A DNA stretch of 9,207 nt. Source: Pseudomonadota bacterium. GTDB taxonomy: Bacteria; Pseudomonadota; Alphaproteobacteria; Parvibaculales; Parvibaculaceae. Below, in pieces: positions 6,874-9,207 of this stretch; position 1 is the first letter of the stretch, and every line of letters starts with the position of its first letter. A program made the position numbers and the translations under genes. Below the pieces are notes generated by a model. The model worked only from the letters and a program-made list of their open reading frames with translations, was not told the origin of the DNA and searched no databases. The stretch covers positions 1 through 9,207 of the forward strand of contig JAJXZC010000411.1 of assembly GCA_021780275.1 (NCBI GenBank). The letters run 5' to 3'.

Positions 6874-7604
6874 GCGGCAAAGGGGTCTATGCCGCCGGGC
6901 AGCTTCGCATCGGGCGCGCGCAGATAGAGGGGGGCGGGCGCAAGACGGAACGCTTCCACGCCTTCCACGGCGAGGCGGGCTGCGGCGATGCGCCCGACGG
7001 CGCGCGCATCAGGCTGGGCGGGCGCGTCCGGAAGCCGGACCGCAATGCCCTTTGCGGCGAGCGCGGCGGCGAGAAGCCCCGCGCCGGTGCCGACGCAAAC
7101 GAACGCATCGCCCCGAACATGGGTGGGCGCCTCGTCGAGGGAAACGAGCATGGGCTCGGTCAGCGCCACATGGTTTGCGTCGAAGGTCTGGAGATAGATT
7201 TCACCGCGCTTCGCATCGAACGCCGCGGCAATCGCCTCGCCGCGCGCCGCCCTCACAGGCTCCGCCAGCGCTTCGAGCGTGGTCACGCCAACGAGCGGCA
7301 GAGAACGGGCAAGCGCGAGGCCGCGCGCAGCGGCAAGCCCGACGCGAAGCCCCGTGAACGTGCCGGGACCCACGGTAACGGCGAGGGCGTCGAGATCGGC
7401 AAAGGTCACGCCTGCCTCCGCCATCACGGCTTCCAGCACCGGCATCAGATTTTCGGCGTGGCCTCGCGTTCGCAATTCGAAGCGATACGCAAGGACGCCC
7501 TCGTCGCCAATAATGGCGGCGGAGAGGGCACCTTGCGCCGTATCGAATGCGAGAAGGGTCAGGACAAATGCTCCGTCGTCAGACGATCTGGCAGACGTCG
7601 GCAA
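6870..7604 (-). CDS. tsaB: tRNA threonylcarbamoyladenosine biosynthesis protein TsaB
   Basis: TsaB (YeaZ) is the non-catalytic ASKHA-fold partner of TsaD and TsaE in making the universal t6A37 modification of ANN-decoding tRNAs. The hallmark [21 protein letters not shown] is at 77-97 (numbered from TTG 7604). The N-terminal strand LLAFDTA at 17-23 and the RGHAENLMP block near 48-55 also fit. The frame has no ATG or GTG start. TTG at 7604 gives 244 residues and overlaps the preceding nitroreductase by 26 bases, with no Shine-Dalgarno sequence. A CTG at 7562 has GGAG 8 bases upstream and would give a 230-residue protein beginning MTLLAFDTA, exactly where family members normally start. I list the conventional TTG frame but consider CTG more likely. 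The stop overlaps rimI. Confidence 0.94.
   Translation of the reverse strand: MPTSARSSDDGAFVLTLLAFDTAQGALSAAIIGDEGVLAYRFELRTRGHAENLMPVLEAVMAEAGVTFADLDALAVTVGPGTFTGLRVGLAAARGLALARSLPLVGVTTLEALAEPVRAARGEAIAAAFDAKRGEIYLQTFDANHVALTEPMLVSLDEAPTHVRGDAFVCVGTGAGLLAAALAAKGIAVRLPDAPAQPDARAVGRIAAARLAVEGVEAFRLAPAPLYLRAPDAKLPGGIDPFAA
7563..7574 (-). promoter_or_regulatory. GGAG ribosome binding site pointing to a CTG start of tsaB
   Basis: On the minus strand GGAG (7574-7571) and an 8-base spacer precede CTG at 7562-7560. The site lies just after the stop of the upstream nitroreductase (7581-7579). It is the only purine-rich site near the start of the conserved TsaB sequence. Confidence 0.4.
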
Positions 7605-8172
7605 AAGTCAGGCGCGGGCTGCGGCCGAAAAGCCCGTCCGGATCGCCATAGCCGAGATTGCAGAGGAAATTGACCTTGACGCTTGTGCCCGCAAAGAAGG
7701 CCTCGTCGACCTTCTTCATGTCGAAGCCCGACATGGGCCCGCAATCGAGGCCAAGGGCGCGTGCGGCGAGAATGAAATAACCGCCCTGCAGCGAACCGTT
7801 GCGGAAGGCCGTCTGCTCGGCCCATTCCTTCGACCAGTTGAACCAGGTCTTGGCTTCCGGCGCATGCGGGAAAAGCTCCGGCAGGCGTTCATAGAACTCG
7901 ACGTCATAGCCGATGATGGCGGTCACAGGCGCCGCCATGGTCTTGGCGAGATTGCCCTGCGAGAGCGCAGGGGCGAGCTTTTCCTTCGCTTCCTTCGACT
8001 TCACGAAAACGATGCGGGCGGCGGAGCAATTGGCGCTGGTGGGACCCCACTTCATGAGATCGTAGAGCTTGTAGAGGGTCTCGTCGGAGACCGGCTTGTC
8101 CTGCCAGGCGTTATGCGTGCGCGCATGGCGGAAAAGCGTGTCGAGCGCGTCTTCGCTCAGGATACCACTCAT
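7579..8172 (-). CDS. rutE: RutE/HadB-type nitroreductase (putative malonic semialdehyde reductase)
   Basis: An FMN-dependent nitroreductase-fold protein of 197 residues. It closely resembles what I know of E. coli RutE (about 196 residues), which reduces malonic semialdehyde to 3-hydroxypropionate in pyrimidine degradation. Matching blocks include [20 protein letters not shown] at 14-33, [17 protein letters not shown] at 40-56 (flavin-binding region), [12 protein letters not shown] at 93-104, [13 protein letters not shown] at 139-151, and [23 protein letters not shown] at 155-177. No other rut gene is nearby, so the physiological role may be general removal of semialdehydes or quinones. The ATG at 8172 has a near-ideal GAGGAG 8 bases upstream (8186-8181). 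A 113-bp gap separates it from nfu, so it may begin its own transcript. Its stop lies inside the tsaB frame if the TTG start is used. Confidence 0.88.
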   Translation of the reverse strand: MSGILSEDALDTLFRHARTHNAWQDKPVSDETLYKLYDLMKWGPTSANCSAARIVFVKSKEAKEKLAPALSQGNLAKTMAAPVTAIIGYDVEFYERLPELFPHAPEAKTWFNWSKEWAEQTAFRNGSLQGGYFILAARALGLDCGPMSGFDMKKVDEAFFAGTSVKVNFLCNLGYGDPDGLFGRSPRLTFADVCQIV

Positions 8173-8224
8173 GAAACCGTCTCCTCGGGAGGTACGAAAG
8201 GAATATTGAAGGGCGCACAGGATA

Positions 8225-8244
8225 GCGCCGCCTCGCGCGGGCGC
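8225..8244. repeat. GC-rich inverted repeat in the nfu-rutE gap
   Basis: The 113-bp gap 8173-8285 holds a 5-bp stem (GCGCC/GGCGC) with a 10-base loop and no run of T on either side. It could be a weak hairpin in the mRNA between the genes. It does not qualify as an intrinsic terminator. Nothing else stands out in this gap apart from the rutE Shine-Dalgarno sequence. Confidence 0.25.
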
Positions 8245-8285
8245 CAGCCCCGAAGGTGGAACAATATGACGCGCAGATGAAACAA

Positions 8286-8843
8286 TCAGATGGCGCGGAC
8301 TTCCCTGACCTCGGGGACGTAATGCTTCAGCGTGTTCTCGACGCCGCGCTTCAACGTCAGGGTCGAGGAGGGGCAGCCCGAGCAGGCCCCCTGCATGGCG
8401 AGGAAGACGACGCCGTCCTCGAAGCCCTGGAAGGTGATGTCGCCGCCATCCTGCGCAACGGCAGGACGGATGCGCGTATCGAGGACTTCCTTGATTTCGC
8501 GCACGATCTCGGCGTCCTCGCCCTCATGCGCGGCATGGGCGTCGCCCGCCGCGAGGTCGCCGAACAGGATCGGTGCGCCGCCGGTGAAATGCTCCATGAT
8601 GGCGCCGAGAAGGGCAGGCTTCAGATGCTGCCACTCGCCCTCGCTCTTCGTCACCGTGATGAAGTCCGAACCGAAAAAGACGCCCGAAACGCCTTCCACC
8701 GCGAAAAGCCGCATGGCCAGAGGCGAACGCCGCGCAGCCTCTTCATCCGGGAAATCGGCCGCACGCCCCTCGCCCAGAACCTCGCGGCCGGGCAGAAACT
8801 TCAGGGTCGCCGGGTTCGGCGTGGCTTCGGTCTGGATGAACAT
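8286..8843 (-). CDS. nfu: NifU-family Fe-S scaffold/carrier protein (Nfu type)
   Basis: A 185-residue two-domain Nfu protein that carries or assembles Fe-S clusters and hands them to client enzymes. The N-terminal Nfu domain spans about 3-88 ([18 protein letters not shown], ... [13 protein letters not shown]). An acidic linker follows (about 98-112). The C-terminal NifU domain (112-180) has the cluster-binding pair C154-x2-C157 in [15 protein letters not shown], which dimers use to hold a 4Fe-4S cluster. The reading frame is open further upstream to 8945, but the ATG at 8843 has AAGGA 8 bases before it and the conserved [11 protein letters not shown] start, so the longer version is rejected. 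A 178-bp gap upstream implies its own promoter. MiaB, encoded downstream, is a plausible client, though no direct link is shown. Confidence 0.95.
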   Translation of the reverse strand: MFIQTEATPNPATLKFLPGREVLGEGRAADFPDEEAARRSPLAMRLFAVEGVSGVFFGSDFITVTKSEGEWQHLKPALLGAIMEHFTGGAPILFGDLAAGDAHAAHEGEDAEIVREIKEVLDTRIRPAVAQDGGDITFQGFEDGVVFLAMQGACSGCPSSTLTLKRGVENTLKHYVPEVREVRAI

Positions 8844-8856
8844 GGACGCGGTCCTT
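8844..8856 (-). promoter_or_regulatory. Shine-Dalgarno AAGGA deciding the nfu start
   Basis: On the minus strand AAGGA (8856-8852) and an 8-base spacer lead to ATG 8843. This agrees with the start expected from the protein family. Confidence 0.6.
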
Positions 8857-9021
8857 GAACGCGGCTTTCGGAAAAACCCTTGTAACCGCGTGGTTTTGCG
8901 ACGGATTGACGCTTTATAAATGGACCGCGAGGCGAAGGGAATCAAGTCGCGAGAACGGTCGGCCGCCGAGGACCTGAGGCAGCTTGCCGCAGGCCACGGC
9001 CTTTATCTGCGCAAAACGCGT
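8857..9021 (-). promoter_or_regulatory. Intergenic region upstream of nfu with an AT-rich promoter-like patch
   Basis: The region between the preceding gene's stop and the nfu ribosome binding site is GC-rich except for TTTATAAA at 8913-8920. Read on the minus strand this gives TATAAA about 70 bases before the nfu ATG, with TTGATT upstream but at a 21-base distance, which is too long for a good sigma-70 promoter. It is the only -10-like sequence here. The same patch read on the plus strand precedes an ATG at 8920 that opens an unexplained frame (see findings). Confidence 0.25.
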
Positions 9022-9207
9022 TCAGAGGCTCATGCGCCAGCGGTCGAAATAGACCTCGACGATTTCATCGAGGCGCTTCTTGTCGAAACTCGGTTCGAGG
9101 CCCGCATGGACCGCTTGCACCGGGAGTTTCATCAGCCCACGGATCGACCTCGCATAGCGGTTCGCATCTATCCCGAGACCTTCGACAAGCCATATGCCCC
9201 CGCGCCT
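9022..9207 (-). CDS. C-terminal fragment of a probable MBL-fold metallo-hydrolase
   Basis: My translation from the window edge gives 61 residues ending in TGA at 9024-9022. The sequence runs through WLVEGLGIDANRYARSI, LPVQAVHAGLEPSFDKKR and LDEIVEVYFDRWRMSL. The pattern 'LPV..VHAG..PSF...RL..I...Y' is what I know from the C-terminal end of several MBL-fold hydrolases (usually VHGGHxPSF), where the last metal ligand region and a final helix lie. In this copy the residue after AG is leucine rather than the usual histidine, so the match is imperfect. Start, length and active site are outside the window. Same strand as nfu, 178 bp upstream. An opposing plus-strand frame over the same bases is also open, so the coding call is moderate. 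Confidence 0.55.
   Translation of the reverse strand, partial: RRGGIWLVEGLGIDANRYARSIRGLMKLPVQAVHAGLEPSFDKKRLDEIVEVYFDRWRMSL

Noticed and set aside
8181..8191. CTCC-CGA-GGAG mini-hairpin covering the rutE Shine-Dalgarno as a regulatory switch
   Set aside because: A 4-bp stem with a 3-base loop is too weak and too likely by chance to claim regulation.
8225..8244. GC-rich inverted repeat as a terminator between nfu and rutE
   Set aside because: Only 5 bp of stem, a 10-base loop and no T-tract on either strand.
8844..8945. Longer N-terminus of Nfu (34 extra residues)
   Set aside because: The extension starts at TTG, is basic and unconserved, and crosses the likely promoter. ATG 8843 has AAGGA and the conserved [11 protein letters not shown] start.
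1..9207. Mobile element, prophage, CRISPR, defence or biosynthetic cluster
   Set aside because: No integrase, transposase, repeat array, attachment-site duplication or unfamiliar gene cassette is visible. Every gene is a conserved housekeeping family in a conserved order.

Overview
The window is a GC-rich stretch of chromosomal housekeeping DNA, almost certainly from an alphaproteobacterium (Rhizobiales/Hyphomicrobiales or a relative). Two things support this. The gene order fur-plsC-miaB-phoH-ybeY-corC-lnt is an alphaproteobacterial arrangement, and the Fur protein is of the alphaproteobacterial Fur/Mur kind that lacks the CxxC zinc cysteines. All recognisable genes lie on the minus strand, so the biological reading order runs from the right end to the left end. 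I see no tRNA, rRNA, insertion sequence, CRISPR array or phage signature.

Right end (9207 to 8286): the C-terminal tail of a gene that looks like an MBL-fold hydrolase is followed by a 178-bp intergenic region. Next is nfu, a two-domain Fe-S cluster scaffold/carrier with its own ribosome binding site. Middle (8172 to 6397): a RutE-type nitroreductase, tsaB (tRNA t6A synthesis) and rimI (ribosomal protein N-acetyltransferase) are packed with overlapping ends and probably form one transcript. A 120-bp gap (6277-6396) then holds the best promoter-like sequence of the window, a TATAAT box, and a short palindrome just downstream of it.

Left part (6276 to 1): a compact seven-gene run starts with fur. 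It continues with a PlsC/OlsA-type acyltransferase, miaB (tRNA ms2i6A, a 4Fe-4S enzyme), phoH (ATPase), ybeY (rRNA endoribonuclease), corC (CBS-domain protein) and lnt (apolipoprotein N-acyltransferase, cut by the window edge). Most junctions are tiny gaps or overlaps. The common threads are RNA modification and ribosome quality (tsaB, rimI, miaB, ybeY), envelope lipid and lipoprotein acylation (plsC, lnt), and iron/Fe-S supply (nfu, fur, with MiaB as a client).

I found no new multi-gene system. The points most worth a second look are small-scale. A 14-codon ORF with an in-frame stop lies between miaB and the phoH body, in the same frame as phoH. The tsaB start is probably a non-standard CTG. 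A palindrome sits at the presumed fur transcription start. An unexplained plus-strand open frame covers the nfu upstream region.
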